Origin: Desulfobacterales bacterium
GTDB lineage: Bacteria; Desulfobacterota; Desulfobacteria; Desulfobacterales; C00003060
DNA length: 54,506 bases
Assembly (NCBI GenBank): GCA_013375395.1
Contig: JABXJW010000003.1
Coordinates: 1-54,506 of the forward strand
Direction of reading: 5' to 3'
Numbering within the stretch: position 1 is the stretch's first letter; the number at the start of each line of letters is the position of its first letter. This document shows positions 8,948-17,747 of this stretch, one piece after another. The notes beneath the pieces are model-generated. The model searched no databases and had not been told where the DNA came from. It saw only the letters and a program-made list of their open reading frames with translations. The translations under genes and the position numbers were made by a program.

Positions 8948-10096
8948 TTAATAATCCCAATCCAAGTCCGATGCGACGTTTATTTTGTCAATTGAATCGA
9001 AGGAGATGTCAACATCTTCCCCAAGTTGTGCAACTTCTTCATCAGTGCTATCGTTTGATTCAAAAACTACCGTTGCAAAGTCCAATGAAATAGACGCCTC
9101 AACCCTTAGGCTAAACGTTTCTTCTGCATCATAGTAATGTTTGTTGAGTTCGCTAATCGAAATTTGTTCGGCCCTTTCTTCACTCAGAGTCCAAAAGTCC
9201 ATCTTAAACACTGCATATGAAACTTCGCAGTCTGTTGAAAACTCGACAGGAACGACAAAGAGCCCTTCTCCATAATACTCAGCCTCAGCGATTCGGATTT
9301 CTATATCTTCTGCGCTCCCAATTCCGAGGAGTATTCCTTCATTGTTGTCGTCAAGAATTTGTTCGCTCGTCACGGTCAGCCCATGAAGAACATCGACAAC
9401 TTGATCCTGAATCGTTGCTTCTATTTTTTGTTTTATTTCAGGTACAAGAGATAGAAGGCGCTGGAATGTCAGTTTTGCCTGCTCCTCTTTAAGGAGAGGT
9501 TGACAAAAATCAGATGAGATGAATTCGTCTATAGACGAGAACGCCGTCACCCTTTCATCGGTCTCGCTTGCGCCTTTGATTCCTTTATCATTACTGACTA
9601 CGATGACTTCTCCATACTGTTGAGCTATGTCGAGGACAGTTTGCCAAATGAAGGCGTCAGGAATATCATCTCGTCGTTTCTTTTCTCGGAAAGGAGGTTG
9701 TCCTTCGAAGTAGGCATCAATGACTTTACCGGCATGAGAAGCATCAATCGGATGCATTTGGGCTGTCATTTCAGCATGCCACTCTTCAAAGTCTGACCTG
9801 GCAAATTCAGCCAACTGCTGATCGAGATCCATTAAACCCTGCTTCGTTTCGTCAAGGAGGGCTTTTGCGTTATCTGGCAAGTGCTTTTTCCCGAATTTTG
9901 AGATGTTAGTGGTGATTTCGCGTAGACCCGCATGATACTCTTCAATCTGTTGCGTAAGAAATTCTTCTTTGACAACATATGGAATGTGCAGTTTGAGTTT
10001 CCCTGCCTTCGCTAAGCCCATTACCGCACGAAAGCCTGCCTTTTTCCTTGCAGGATCGTTTCTTAACGCGGTGGAATCAATGACGAGGTGAATCAT
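8948..10096 (-). CDS. PIN-domain protein (DUF4935 type)
   Basis: 382 aa. The N-terminal 200 residues form a PIN-like nuclease domain: HLVIDSTALRND (first Asp), IPYVVKEEFL (Glu), RRDDIPDAFIWQTVL (Asp pair) and VIVVSNDKGIKG (last Asp). This is the arrangement of DUF4935 PIN proteins, metal-dependent RNases often seen in defence islands. The C-terminal half is acidic and not recognised. It stands alone; its neighbours are in the same orientation but over 200 bases away. Confidence 0.75.
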   Translation of the reverse strand: MIHLVIDSTALRNDPARKKAGFRAVMGLAKAGKLKLHIPYVVKEEFLTQQIEEYHAGLREITTNISKFGKKHLPDNAKALLDETKQGLMDLDQQLAEFARSDFEEWHAEMTAQMHPIDASHAGKVIDAYFEGQPPFREKKRRDDIPDAFIWQTVLDIAQQYGEVIVVSNDKGIKGASETDERVTAFSSIDEFISSDFCQPLLKEEQAKLTFQRLLSLVPEIKQKIEATIQDQVVDVLHGLTVTSEQILDDNNEGILLGIGSAEDIEIRIAEAEYYGEGLFVVPVEFSTDCEVSYAVFKMDFWTLSEERAEQISISELNKHYYDAEETFSLRVEASISLDFATVVFESNDSTDEEVAQLGEDVDISFDSIDKINVASDLDWDY

Positions 10097-10316
10097 AACA
10101 TTTCAGGCCTGCATGGCACCGCCTTTGCCAAATCGTAGCCATTTGAAGCCGAGGATTTTGCGAGATAACTTCCCATTATCTATTCTGGCTCTATGGAAAA
10201 TCCGGTCATCAATGTCTTGCCACTGATCTTTACATTCCAAGAAATTGCGATTTCATGTCTGTATCAAAACCCCACCGCTACTCACGAGAATTGGGGTGTC
10301 GGTTGGTGCGCGGGTT

Positions 10317-11630
10317 TTATTGGCCACCCTTAGCGGCATTACATTTACGGCACAAAATTGCTGCATTTTTCAGTTGGGTCCTACCGCCTTTACTCCACGG
10401 CTTAATGTGATCAAGGGTGAAATCCTCCCAAGTCAATTCCTTCCCACACTTTTCATTTTCACATTTCCGAGATCGTGCCGTATTCCACATTATCCGCCGC
10501 TGTTCTTGGCTAAAGAGTCGTCGGGAATCCTTTTTCTCAAAAAGGCTCTGCAAGAGGTTCCTCAGTATTTCCTCTCTTTTCTTACGCTGTAAAGCCGAAT
10601 CTGTTTGTTGTTGTACTGTAGCAAGGTAATTTCTAAAGACCTCTTGTCCTGGCTTGATTCCCTTTCCCTTTCTCTGAAGTTCCCGGACTTCGTCGACATT
10701 GTTTGAAAAAGCCATGAGCAAGTCTTGAGCTAGTCTGTTTCGCGTCCCATAGGTAAGTATTAAACCTTGGTTCTCAAATTTGGAAATCAAAACGGCCAGA
10801 GTATAGAAATCAACGATTTTACAGAATCGTGTTTGTTTGATGTTGGGAAAAATGTTTCCTAACCGATTAAGCACCTTGACGGTTCGCTTGTTCGCTTTTT
10901 GTATCTGTGTCTTGGTCATGCTGGATTTACCAGATTGCCCTGACTGCATCACATGGTCCAAGGCAGCTTTTTTGTTGATTACGTCCCCGAGGTGGACAGA
11001 TTGGATAATCTCACATACCAACTCGATGTGCTTCATTCGGGACATTTGGTTTGGGCTAACGATTTTGTTCTTCTTGAAGTACCCTTCGTATTTCTTGGCC
11101 GTTTTGGCGGCGGTTTTGAGAAATTCACTGTTGTAGTACCGGGCATTTCGTTTTTCTTGTTTAGTCAAAGCCTTTCCCGTAGAATTGATACGAACGAACA
11201 GATCAACGATGTCCGAAAAGTCTCCATCTACCTCAATTGTCGGAAGGCTATATCCAGTGATTAGATATTGTTTTTCAAGTTTATTAAGCTCCTTCCAATC
11301 GCAACTGGTGGCTTTTTCACTGCCTGGAAGTGTAGTCTTGGTGACAAATTTATTACCCATAATTCTGCCAGTAAACATAAATATGGATTCCAGGCGTTGT
11401 TTCCCATCAACAACGTCATACACTATGTCACCATCGGCTTGCCTTTTATAGAGGAAGATTGCAGGCAGAGGATATCCGTAAAGTATGCTCTTGATTAGGT
11501 TTCTTCTGTCAGTGATAGTCCATACTGAATCTCTTTGGAAACCAGGATTTAGATTCAATTTCTTGTCCCTGTATAATCCATCGATCTCTTGAATTGTCTT
11601 GGAGCCTGTCTTGTATGTTAGATCAGCCAT
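10317..11630 (-). CDS. DUF262-HNH endonuclease-like protein
   Basis: 437 aa. Residues 1-250 are a DUF262 (ParB/Srx-like nucleotidase) domain: LNLNPGFQRDSVW, YPLPAIFLYK and YDVVDGKQRLESI. The last 55 residues are an HNH nuclease: a CENEKCG zinc pair, then FTLDHIKPWSKGG, NAAILCRKCNAAKG. DUF262-HNH architectures include GmrSD-like modification-dependent restriction enzymes and other phage-defence nucleases. The single-polypeptide layout with a short C-terminal HNH fits this class, but the target cannot be read from the sequence. The upstream 230 bases hold no gene. Confidence 0.8.
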   Translation of the reverse strand: MADLTYKTGSKTIQEIDGLYRDKKLNLNPGFQRDSVWTITDRRNLIKSILYGYPLPAIFLYKRQADGDIVYDVVDGKQRLESIFMFTGRIMGNKFVTKTTLPGSEKATSCDWKELNKLEKQYLITGYSLPTIEVDGDFSDIVDLFVRINSTGKALTKQEKRNARYYNSEFLKTAAKTAKKYEGYFKKNKIVSPNQMSRMKHIELVCEIIQSVHLGDVINKKAALDHVMQSGQSGKSSMTKTQIQKANKRTVKVLNRLGNIFPNIKQTRFCKIVDFYTLAVLISKFENQGLILTYGTRNRLAQDLLMAFSNNVDEVRELQRKGKGIKPGQEVFRNYLATVQQQTDSALQRKKREEILRNLLQSLFEKKDSRRLFSQEQRRIMWNTARSRKCENEKCGKELTWEDFTLDHIKPWSKGGRTQLKNAAILCRKCNAAKGGQ

Positions 11631-11860
11631 AACAATCTCCTTTGTTAAAAGAGAAAAACCGCAGTTGTCCTTGTGAGAAACGGAGGTTTCATGTTCAAGT
11701 CATACAAGCCCTAAAGGTCGGAGTCATATAGTAAACAGCCGAACGACCGGTGAAGATAGCTTGCCACCATCGTAACTATTGGAAGTTTAACGATATCAAA
11801 ACGAGATCTAAGCGACTCAGATTAACCACAACCGTGTGGCACACCAAGTATCATTTCCCT

Positions 11861-12085
11861 TTATCCGTCTTCCCCCAGAGCCGACAATCTTTCCTTGGCT
11901 TTCTTAGCGTATTCGCTTTCAGGGTATTTTTCGATGATCTCCTGGTACAGTTTTGTGGCGTGTTCCCGATTGTCTTGCAGTTCCTCCAATTTCGCGGTGT
12001 CAAATAGTTGCTCAGCACCGTCGCCTGAACATCCCAAGAGCACCGTAGCAAGAATTACCATTAAAATCAATATGATCTGTCTCAT
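11861..12085 (-). CDS. Small TPR-like lipoprotein
   Basis: 74 aa. The lipobox is clear: a hydrophobic stretch ILMVILATVLL followed by GCS. The rest (DNREHATKLYQEIIEKYP, SEYAKKAKERLSAL) is one tetratricopeptide-like repeat with the YPESEYA signature. It is probably anchored to a membrane through lipid. It starts at an ATGA overlap with a short upstream frame that ends at 12082, so it may once have followed a longer gene. Confidence 0.7.
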   Translation of the reverse strand: MRQIILILMVILATVLLGCSGDGAEQLFDTAKLEELQDNREHATKLYQEIIEKYPESEYAKKAKERLSALGEDG

Positions 12086-12482
12086 GAGGTCCCCTTGTCG
12101 CTAAGGCTGTGAATAACATCCCCAAGGTTCGATCTCAAGTGTTCTTCGTTTACTATAAGAGCCGCCCCTGCGTCAATTTTAAACATATGAAGCGTTTCTG
12201 CGGAAAAAGGGATACTCGGCTGGGAGGATTTCAAGAAGTGGATCCAAGATAGGGAGGATCGGGACCTTAGGTGCGAATGCGAGTTGGTCAATTGCCGTGC
12301 GACCCATAAGCCCGCCGGGTTGCAAAATGATCTTTGGGTTTGATTTTGATGAACCAGGAAAGGATGATTGCGGGTCAGCGCGGTGGCGGGCGAAAAAGGT
12401 AGAGGGTGACTTTTCACCGCAAATAATCTATTAGAAGGGTCGTGTCCAAACCTAAGAGTAAGGACGGCCGAAAGGAACTGTT
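12086..12482. other. Intergenic stretch with a possible gene remnant
   Basis: A minus-strand frame ends at 12082, overlapping the lipoprotein start by four bases. Its last roughly 35 codons (FKIDAGAALIVNEEHLRS onward) look protein-like, while the part upstream of about 12190 does not. It may be the 3' end of a deleted gene. No other feature seen. Confidence 0.3.
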
Positions 12483-13343
12483 ATGCTAAGGAACACTTTT
12501 CTCCATATACCAGGTATAGGCGCAATAACCGAGAAACGTCTATGGGATTCTGGCGTCACGAGTTGGGATGCATTCGTTGAACCGTACCCAGTGAGACTAT
12601 CGCCAAACCGAATAGAATCTCTTCGCAGGTATCTTGACGAATCCAGAATACACTTTCAAAACGTTAATCCCAATTACTTCATCGAACTGCTACCGTCAAA
12701 CCTTCAATGGCGACTGTTCCCTGAATTCAGACACTCAACCGCATACCTGGATATTGAAACTACGGGTATGGACGGATATTACAACGACATTACAATGATC
12801 GGTCTTTATGACGGAACGTCCATATACCATTATGTCAAAGGACAGAACCTTGATGATTTTAGAGCGGATATAGAGAAATACAAGGTCATCGTTACATACA
12901 ACGGGAAATGCTTTGACTTACCCTTCATTCGTAGCAATATGGGTATAGCCATGAACCACACACATATTGACCTGCGATATGTTCTTGGAAGTGTTGGTTT
13001 CAGCGGAGGACTTAAGGGCTGTGAAACTCAGGCTGGTATTGAGCGGGGTGAGTTGACGGGTCTTGACGGATACGATGCTGTTCTTCTGTGGAACGACTAT
13101 AAGCGAAACGGAAGTCAAAAAGCTCTGGAAACGCTCCTTGCGTATAACAGTCAAGATATTGTCAATCTTGAGGTGTTGATGGTCCTTGGGTACAACCTGA
13201 AGTTGAAGGATACGCCATTTTGGGGGACAAGTCAGTTACGGGACCCGGTTGTACCAGAAATTCCATTCAAGGGTGACTTGGAGACCATCGAGCGGATCAA
13301 GATTGAGAAGATGAACACGTTTTCGGGGTATGGTTATTGGTGA
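12483..13343 (+). CDS. DnaQ-like 3'-5' exonuclease (RNase H-fold, YprB type)
   Basis: 286 aa. The N-terminus has a helix-hairpin-helix-like segment (LHIPGIGAITEKRLWDSG). The exonuclease core follows: STAYLDIETTGMDG (DxE), VIVTYNGKCFDLPFI (second Asp), and LLAYNSQDIVNLEVLM (last Asp before Leu). This is the YprB-like branch of the DEDD exonucleases, which degrades single-stranded nucleic acid; the substrate is not known. The C-terminal end FSGYGYW is encoded in a 26-base sequence repeated at 14106-14131. Confidence 0.75.
   Translation: MLRNTFLHIPGIGAITEKRLWDSGVTSWDAFVEPYPVRLSPNRIESLRRYLDESRIHFQNVNPNYFIELLPSNLQWRLFPEFRHSTAYLDIETTGMDGYYNDITMIGLYDGTSIYHYVKGQNLDDFRADIEKYKVIVTYNGKCFDLPFIRSNMGIAMNHTHIDLRYVLGSVGFSGGLKGCETQAGIERGELTGLDGYDAVLLWNDYKRNGSQKALETLLAYNSQDIVNLEVLMVLGYNLKLKDTPFWGTSQLRDPVVPEIPFKGDLETIERIKIEKMNTFSGYGYW
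13318..13343 (+). repeat. Direct repeat flanking the isochorismatase gene, left copy
   Basis: CGTTTTCGGGGTATGG followed by TTATTGGTGA. It is the last 26 bases of the exonuclease gene, including its stop, and recurs with two mismatches at 14106-14131. It behaves like a duplicated gene end or attachment-type site. Confidence 0.6.
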
Positions 13344-13476
13344 GACTGGTTCTTCCTGATTCTTCTTGGTTTCAGACCAGGCTTGTTGTAACAGTGCCTC
13401 CAGAAAATGGCACATTGTCCGGTGTATAGGTCTTTGCAAAAGAGATTACAGATCAGAAAGGTTGGGATTCAAAGAC

Positions 13477-14082
13477 ATGACATCAGATTTTCTCGAGGAA
13501 ATCAGCGGCTACAACGTCCGCAGCGCAATGCCCAAACCGGGAAAATGCGCACTCTTGGTCATCGACATGCAACAATATTTTTTTTCGCTTGCTTCTCCCA
13601 TAGTTGGAAATGTTGTGTCGATTATCAAGGCTTGTCGTTTAAAGGGAGTCAGGATCATATTCACCAGACATGGCCACAAGGACATTTCAAAGGACGGAGG
13701 AATGCTTTCGAAATGGTGGGGCGACTGCATAGTTTATGGATCAAGGGAATGGGAACTTATCAAGGGTCTCGCCCCGCAGAATACAGATGGTCTTCTCGAT
13801 AAAGACCGGTACAGCGCATTTTTCGGGACTCAGCTTGATGAGGGTCTAAGATCACGTGGAATTGAGGAGCTCATTATAACTGGTGTGATGACAAACTGCT
13901 GCTGTGAAACGACCGCCAGAGATGGGTTCGTCAGGGATTATCGAGTATTCTTTGTCTCAGATGCAACGGCTACTGCCAATGATGAGCTTCACGTCGCCTC
14001 TCTCAAAAACCTGGCTTACGGATTTGCCCATATTGTATCTACTGAAGGGTTGTGGAAGCATCTTAAGAATTACGGGGTGTGA
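13477..14082 (+). CDS. Isochorismatase-family cysteine hydrolase
   Basis: 201 aa, the usual length. The catalytic triad is visible: Asp in ALLVIDMQQYFF, Lys in LLDKDRYSAF, and Cys in ITGVMTNCCCETTARDG with the preceding VMT cis-peptide motif. Members hydrolyse isochorismate, nicotinamide or other amides; the substrate cannot be told. The start ATG at 13477 opens the folded region; the frame upstream to 13366 has no homology. The gene lies between two 26-base direct repeats, so it may have been inserted behind the exonuclease gene. Confidence 0.8.
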   Translation: MTSDFLEEISGYNVRSAMPKPGKCALLVIDMQQYFFSLASPIVGNVVSIIKACRLKGVRIIFTRHGHKDISKDGGMLSKWWGDCIVYGSREWELIKGLAPQNTDGLLDKDRYSAFFGTQLDEGLRSRGIEELIITGVMTNCCCETTARDGFVRDYRVFFVSDATATANDELHVASLKNLAYGFAHIVSTEGLWKHLKNYGV

Positions 14083-14105
14083 ATGTGTTTTTGGGGATAG
14101 GACCG

Positions 14106-14131
14106 CGTTTTCGGGGTATGGTCGTTGGTGA
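14106..14131 (+). repeat. Direct repeat flanking the isochorismatase gene, right copy
   Basis: CGTTTTCGGGGTATGG followed by TCGTTGGTGA; two mismatches to 13318-13343. In frame it again reads FSGYG, then a Trp and a stop, so it is a second copy of the 3' end of the exonuclease gene. Confidence 0.6.
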
Positions 14132-14144
14132 ACTGAGGAGTTAA

Positions 14145-14649
14145 ACGGTTGACTCTTGGTCAGGACGGTTTTGAGTTTTTCAACCCGCTGCCTGAGCTTC
14201 CGGTCTTTTGATATCTGAACTTTCGTTCGCTCCATGACCGTGCTAACAGAACTGTACCTCTTGAGATCAAAATCCCTGCCCAGTTCATCCAGCCGATCGC
14301 CCCTTAAAAGCCTGGAAAGATAAACGGCCACATTCCTGGGTTCAGGGGTCACTGCCCGGCAGCCAAGGAAGTCTTTTTCTTTCAAATACCTGAACAATTT
14401 CCTCATCGTTTTCTTTCCCAACGAATTGCCTGTAAGCCCTTTGCTGTTGCCATTTATCCGTGGTAAGAAGCGAGAGCACAAAATCTTTGGATAGCCAGTC
14501 CCACTTCTTTGCTCTGGATACATACCCCTTATGGCTGCTCCATTCATACCTGTCAAGCTTGTCCGCTAGTCCGGCCTCAAAGGGTATTCAATTCTTAACG
14601 GCCTGGACATAATAGCTTCGTATGAAAGTCGACAGCAAGAGTCAACCGT
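14145..14649. mobile_element. RAYT remnant bounded by perfect 14-bp inverted repeats
   Basis: ACGGTTGACTCTTG at 14145-14158 and CAAGAGTCAACCGT at 14636-14649 are exact inverses. Between them lies only a deleted RAYT gene on the minus strand. A 505-bp unit with such ends could be a non-autonomous element moved by a full-length RAYT elsewhere. Confidence 0.65.
14157..14610 (-). pseudogene. REP-associated tyrosine transposase (RAYT), deleted and frameshifted
   Basis: The start at 14610 reads MSRPLRIEYP, the standard RAYT N-terminus. It then jumps straight to a C-terminal part (GLADKLDRYEWSSHKGY onward), so the catalytic HUH/Tyr region is missing. A second break follows VQVFERK. The remaining frame (NVAVYLSRLLRG, KRYSSVSTVMERTKVQI, KLKTVLTKSQ) is the DnaA-like C-terminal DNA-binding domain. 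RAYTs are Y1-type transposases that act on REP palindromes. This copy cannot be active. Confidence 0.75.
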
Positions 14650-14762
14650 AGACCCCACTTGATTTGGCTTTTCATCTATGAAGCCAAAAGAATAGCAGTC
14701 GTTTTGCGACTGCGACCGAATCTGTCACACCCCTCTGAGATGATGGTCTCCAAATAAGAGAA

Positions 14763-14830
14763 TCACGAGATCAGGGTTGTCGGGGCGGCGGGCACGGTGG
14801 TCCGGAAATATCAGTGTCGCTGAAACCAGG
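14763..14830. repeat. Dispersed repeat family C, copy 1
   Basis: CACGAGATCAGG, a GC-rich stretch, then GGAAATATCAGTGTCGCTGAAA. Looser copies are at about 16822-16885 and 52673-52735. No other feature is seen between the RAYT remnant and 15114. Confidence 0.45.
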
Positions 14831-15113
14831 TGCCATTAGGCTCGAATTGAGGCCAGCTCTTACTGGCCCCCATTTGTCTGGTGAGTTCATTCTTGAATTC
14901 CTCCCGGAGTGAGTCTTAAGCTCTCTCTGACCTCAGATGGACCATTCCTAATTTTCACTTGAAAGGATCAGATAATTTTCATATGTTCCAGAGTTGTATT
15001 GTGAGGTTTGACCGCCGTAATGTTTCAATAGAGGCCTGTCGTTTTTCTGTGAATGAGCTTCCTGCCAAATATAGATGGGTCTTGTGCAGTTTTCAGATTA
15101 GGATGACGAAATC

Positions 15114-16652
15114 ATGGGTAAGCTAAGGATATTTCTTAGTTCGGTACAGAAAGAATTGGAAAATGAAAGAATCGCAGTAGCGGAGATTATTACTACGGAT
15201 CCCTTTCTCAGCGGGCATTGCACACCTGTGCTCTATGAGTATGAGCCGGCATCTCCGGATAAAGGCCTTTCGGGCTGCCTTAAGCATGTTGATTCATGCG
15301 ACATATACGTCATCCTGATTTGGAATGAATATGGTTATGTACAAAAAGGTCTATCAATCACCCATCACGAATATAGGCGCGCCAAAAAGAATAAACTTCC
15401 CATCCTGGTCTATATTAAGGGTTCCAACGAGGCTCGACGCGATATTGGCATCAAGAAGAAGCTGCTCAAAGAGATCCGCCATGACGGTTACAAATACAAA
15501 CGTTTCGCAAATTACAAGGAGCTTCAGACCGAACTTCGAGCGTCTTTAGTAAAGATCTTGAAGGAACAGCACGGAATTGAGCCGTCATCCGATGAGGATG
15601 AGATCGCAGAGCAAACCATCGAGGCTGCGTCCAAATTTGGATCTCGTCAAGTACAGGTACCGTGGAACAGCCTGAATCTAGAATTGGCAAAGGAGCTTGT
15701 TGCAGCAGCAGAAAACACCTCGGCCGATAAGCTGAGCGATTCCAATCTTAAAAGGAGCTTACTATCACGCGGTCTGCTGTGGAGCGATTCGGATTCTGGT
15801 AAGGAATACGCTACTGGTGCTGGTGTGGTAATTTTGGCGAACGATCCGAGCATCGCATTCCCGCATTGCCGGATCCTTGCGGACGCGTTCCGGGGAACCG
15901 AAAAGACCAGCCGCCCCATTGATCAAGAAGACATCCGTGCCCCTATGCCAAAGGCCATCGAACGCGCTATCGAATTCGTTCAGCGCAATACCCGCCATCC
16001 TATGCGGGTTGTAGGCTTGAACCGTGTCCAACTTGATGAGTATCCAAAAGAAGCGCTTCGAGAAGCGCTTGTTAATGCTGTGGCTCACCGAAGGTACGAT
16101 CTGGAAGGTCAAAAGATTTTTCTTACGGTTTTCTTCGACCGGGTGATTGTGGCCAGTCCTGGTCTTCCACCCAGGCCGATCACTCTGGCAAAAATTCGTT
16201 CGGGTAAGTATCGTCCTTGTTCCCGTAATCCACTCATTGCTCATAATCTTTCATTCTTCCATCGGATTGAAGAGCGCGGCAGCGGTATAGGCCGTATGAG
16301 AGACGAGATGGCAGATCACGGCCTCGATCCTCCACTGTTCGGATCGAGTAGTGGCTTTTTTGAAGTTGTTCTACCGGGATCGGGTGATGATCTTGATCAT
16401 CTGCGCGTAAGGGTGGACAGTGTTGGCCAAATAGTAACACCCTCGGTTGAAGCCAAGTTGAACCAGCGACAGAAGCAAATGATGGCGTTACTTGTACAGG
16501 ACGAACGGTTGACGAGTCGGCGCTGTGAGCAAGAGTTCGGAGTCACTCGGGACACTGCAAATCGGGACTTTAAGCACTTGATTTCGTTGGGCTTAGTGGA
16601 GCCAAGAGGAAAAGGTAGATCAAGGCATTATATACTTAAAGGCAGTACATAA
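15114..16652 (+). CDS. DUF4062 - GHKL ATPase - winged-helix protein
   Basis: 512 aa. Residues 1-105 are a DUF4062 domain (LRIFLSSVQKELENERIAVA, YVILIWNEYG), a TIR/SIR-like fold used as a sensor or effector in defence and signalling proteins. Residues 190-290 contain an AlbA-2-like linker. Residues 300-430 are a GHKL-type ATP-binding domain of the kind following AlbA-2 (EALREALVNAVAHR, RIEERGSGIGRM). The C-terminus is a winged helix (FGVTRDTANRDFKHLISLGL). The set suggests an ATP-binding regulator or defence sensor. It stands alone with no partner within 250 bases. Confidence 0.75.
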   Translation: MGKLRIFLSSVQKELENERIAVAEIITTDPFLSGHCTPVLYEYEPASPDKGLSGCLKHVDSCDIYVILIWNEYGYVQKGLSITHHEYRRAKKNKLPILVYIKGSNEARRDIGIKKKLLKEIRHDGYKYKRFANYKELQTELRASLVKILKEQHGIEPSSDEDEIAEQTIEAASKFGSRQVQVPWNSLNLELAKELVAAAENTSADKLSDSNLKRSLLSRGLLWSDSDSGKEYATGAGVVILANDPSIAFPHCRILADAFRGTEKTSRPIDQEDIRAPMPKAIERAIEFVQRNTRHPMRVVGLNRVQLDEYPKEALREALVNAVAHRRYDLEGQKIFLTVFFDRVIVASPGLPPRPITLAKIRSGKYRPCSRNPLIAHNLSFFHRIEERGSGIGRMRDEMADHGLDPPLFGSSSGFFEVVLPGSGDDLDHLRVRVDSVGQIVTPSVEAKLNQRQKQMMALLVQDERLTSRRCEQEFGVTRDTANRDFKHLISLGLVEPRGKGRSRHYILKGST

Positions 16653-16737
16653 TCGTCAGATAATCGTCAGGTGATGGAGCTTAATCGTCAGATCTGTGTC
16701 GGCTCACCCGCTCGGGTAATTGTCAGATAATCGTCAG
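16651..16737 (+). repeat. Five copies of a 10-bp direct repeat after the DUF4062 gene
   Basis: TAATCGTCAG occurs at 16651, 16662, 16682 and 16728, and TAATTGTCAG at 16717. Spacings are 11, 20, 35 and 11. The first copy overlaps the stop codon of the DUF4062 gene. Confidence 0.6.
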
Positions 16738-16821
16738 GTTTTCCACCTCCTTATGCTTATGTGTATCCGACCAGGCCACAGACTTCACAACAGAAACCGT
16801 CAGAATTTATGCCAACCAAGA

Positions 16822-16885
16822 GATAAGGATCTTGGGCGTGGTGGGAGCAGTGATCCGAAAATATCGGTGTTACTGAAACTGTGGG
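16822..16885. repeat. Dispersed repeat family C, copy 2
   Basis: Contains CCGAAAATATCGGTGTTACTGAAA. It is preceded at about 16792 by GTCAGAATTTATGCCA, which recurs in modified form at about 52535 before copy 3. Confidence 0.4.
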
Positions 16886-16901
16886 AGAGGGGGAATTAAG
16901 C

Positions 16902-17402
16902 TTATGCCGCTACGTAAATCCCCCTGCCGGCTCGCTTGATTTTGCCCTGCTTGGATGCCCGGAAAACAATATTCCTTATTTTCTTGTCTTCCATGCCAGT
17001 CTTCTTCACCAACGTGGGAACGTCAACGCCCTTCTTCGATCTCTTAATAATGTTCACAACCTGGTCGGTAGCCGTCAGCGCAGCAGCTTTCTTCTTGGCA
17101 GGGGCTTTTTTCGCAGCAGCCTTTCTGGCGGGTTTGGCCTTGGCTTTGACTTTCGCTTTCTTGGCAGCGTACTCCTTCTCAAACTTTTCAATCGCCTTAA
17201 TCAGTTTCCCCGTCTGCTTTGTGAGAGCCTTCAGGGCCTCGGCTGTATGTTCTGCCGGGGATTTTAGTTTGATAGCAGCTTGAGCCTTTTCAAGCTGGCC
17301 TGCGGCTGTCTTCTTCAGTTTGGTTGTCAGTTCTTTTGTCCTCTTCGTGAGTGCCTTGAATTCCTTGGTCACACCCTGCAGGTCCTCTTTGAACTTTTTC
17401 AT
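16902..17402 (-). CDS. Histone H1-like basic protein with C-terminal HTH
   Basis: 166 aa. The N-terminal half is a Lys-rich helical coiled coil (LTKRTKELTTKLKKT). The middle is an Ala/Lys/Pro tract (KAKAKPARKAAAKKAPAKKK) like the histone H1 tail. The last 55 residues (VVNIIKRSKKGVDVPTL, DKKIRNIVFRASKQG, RAGRGIYVA) are a winged-helix-like domain. It probably binds DNA without sequence specificity. Similar proteins are common in Desulfobacterota, which is part of the host guess. It lies next to an HU remnant. Confidence 0.7.
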   Translation of the reverse strand: MKKFKEDLQGVTKEFKALTKRTKELTTKLKKTAAGQLEKAQAAIKLKSPAEHTAEALKALTKQTGKLIKAIEKFEKEYAAKKAKVKAKAKPARKAAAKKAPAKKKAAALTATDQVVNIIKRSKKGVDVPTLVKKTGMEDKKIRNIVFRASKQGKIKRAGRGIYVAA

Positions 17403-17438
17403 GGCCGTTTTCCTCCTTCTTGGTCTTTTTATTGTTTT

Positions 17439-17713
17439 GAGACAGGATTTACACGATTAGCAGGATTTTGTTTACTTCATCACTTTCCTGATGAAAGTGA
17501 TGAAGTGCCCCAGTGAAATAGGCTCCGCCCCAGAGGAATAAGCTTCGCATTCCACTTGCCTATGTTTGACGACGGCCTTTCCATCGAAGAGGGATTAAGG
17601 TTTTTGCCTTTCTTCCCTCCGGGGCGTAGGCCCCACGGGCCGGAGGCTGGAAAGGCAAAGAATATCTTGATAATCCCGTCGCGCGAAGCATCCCGCAGGG
17701 ATAATCCTGTCTC
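17439..17713. repeat. Repeat family B, copy 2, with central stem-loop
   Basis: 275 bp bounded by GAGACAGGATT and AATCCTGTCTC, inverted relative to copy 1 at 2768-3036. A 14-bp perfect stem (ACTTCATCACTTTC at 17474-17487 with GAAAGTGATGAAGT at 17493-17506) occupies the place of the different stem in copy 1. It fills the space between the histone-like and HU genes. Confidence 0.7.
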
Positions 17714-17747
17714 AGTGAAAGGAAATAAGCGTTTATCCAAACGGACA

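Noticed and set aside
13957..14156. C-terminal extension of the RAYT remnant
   Set aside because: The frame runs past the inverted repeat and antisense to the isochorismatase gene; the RAYT domain ends near TKSQ.
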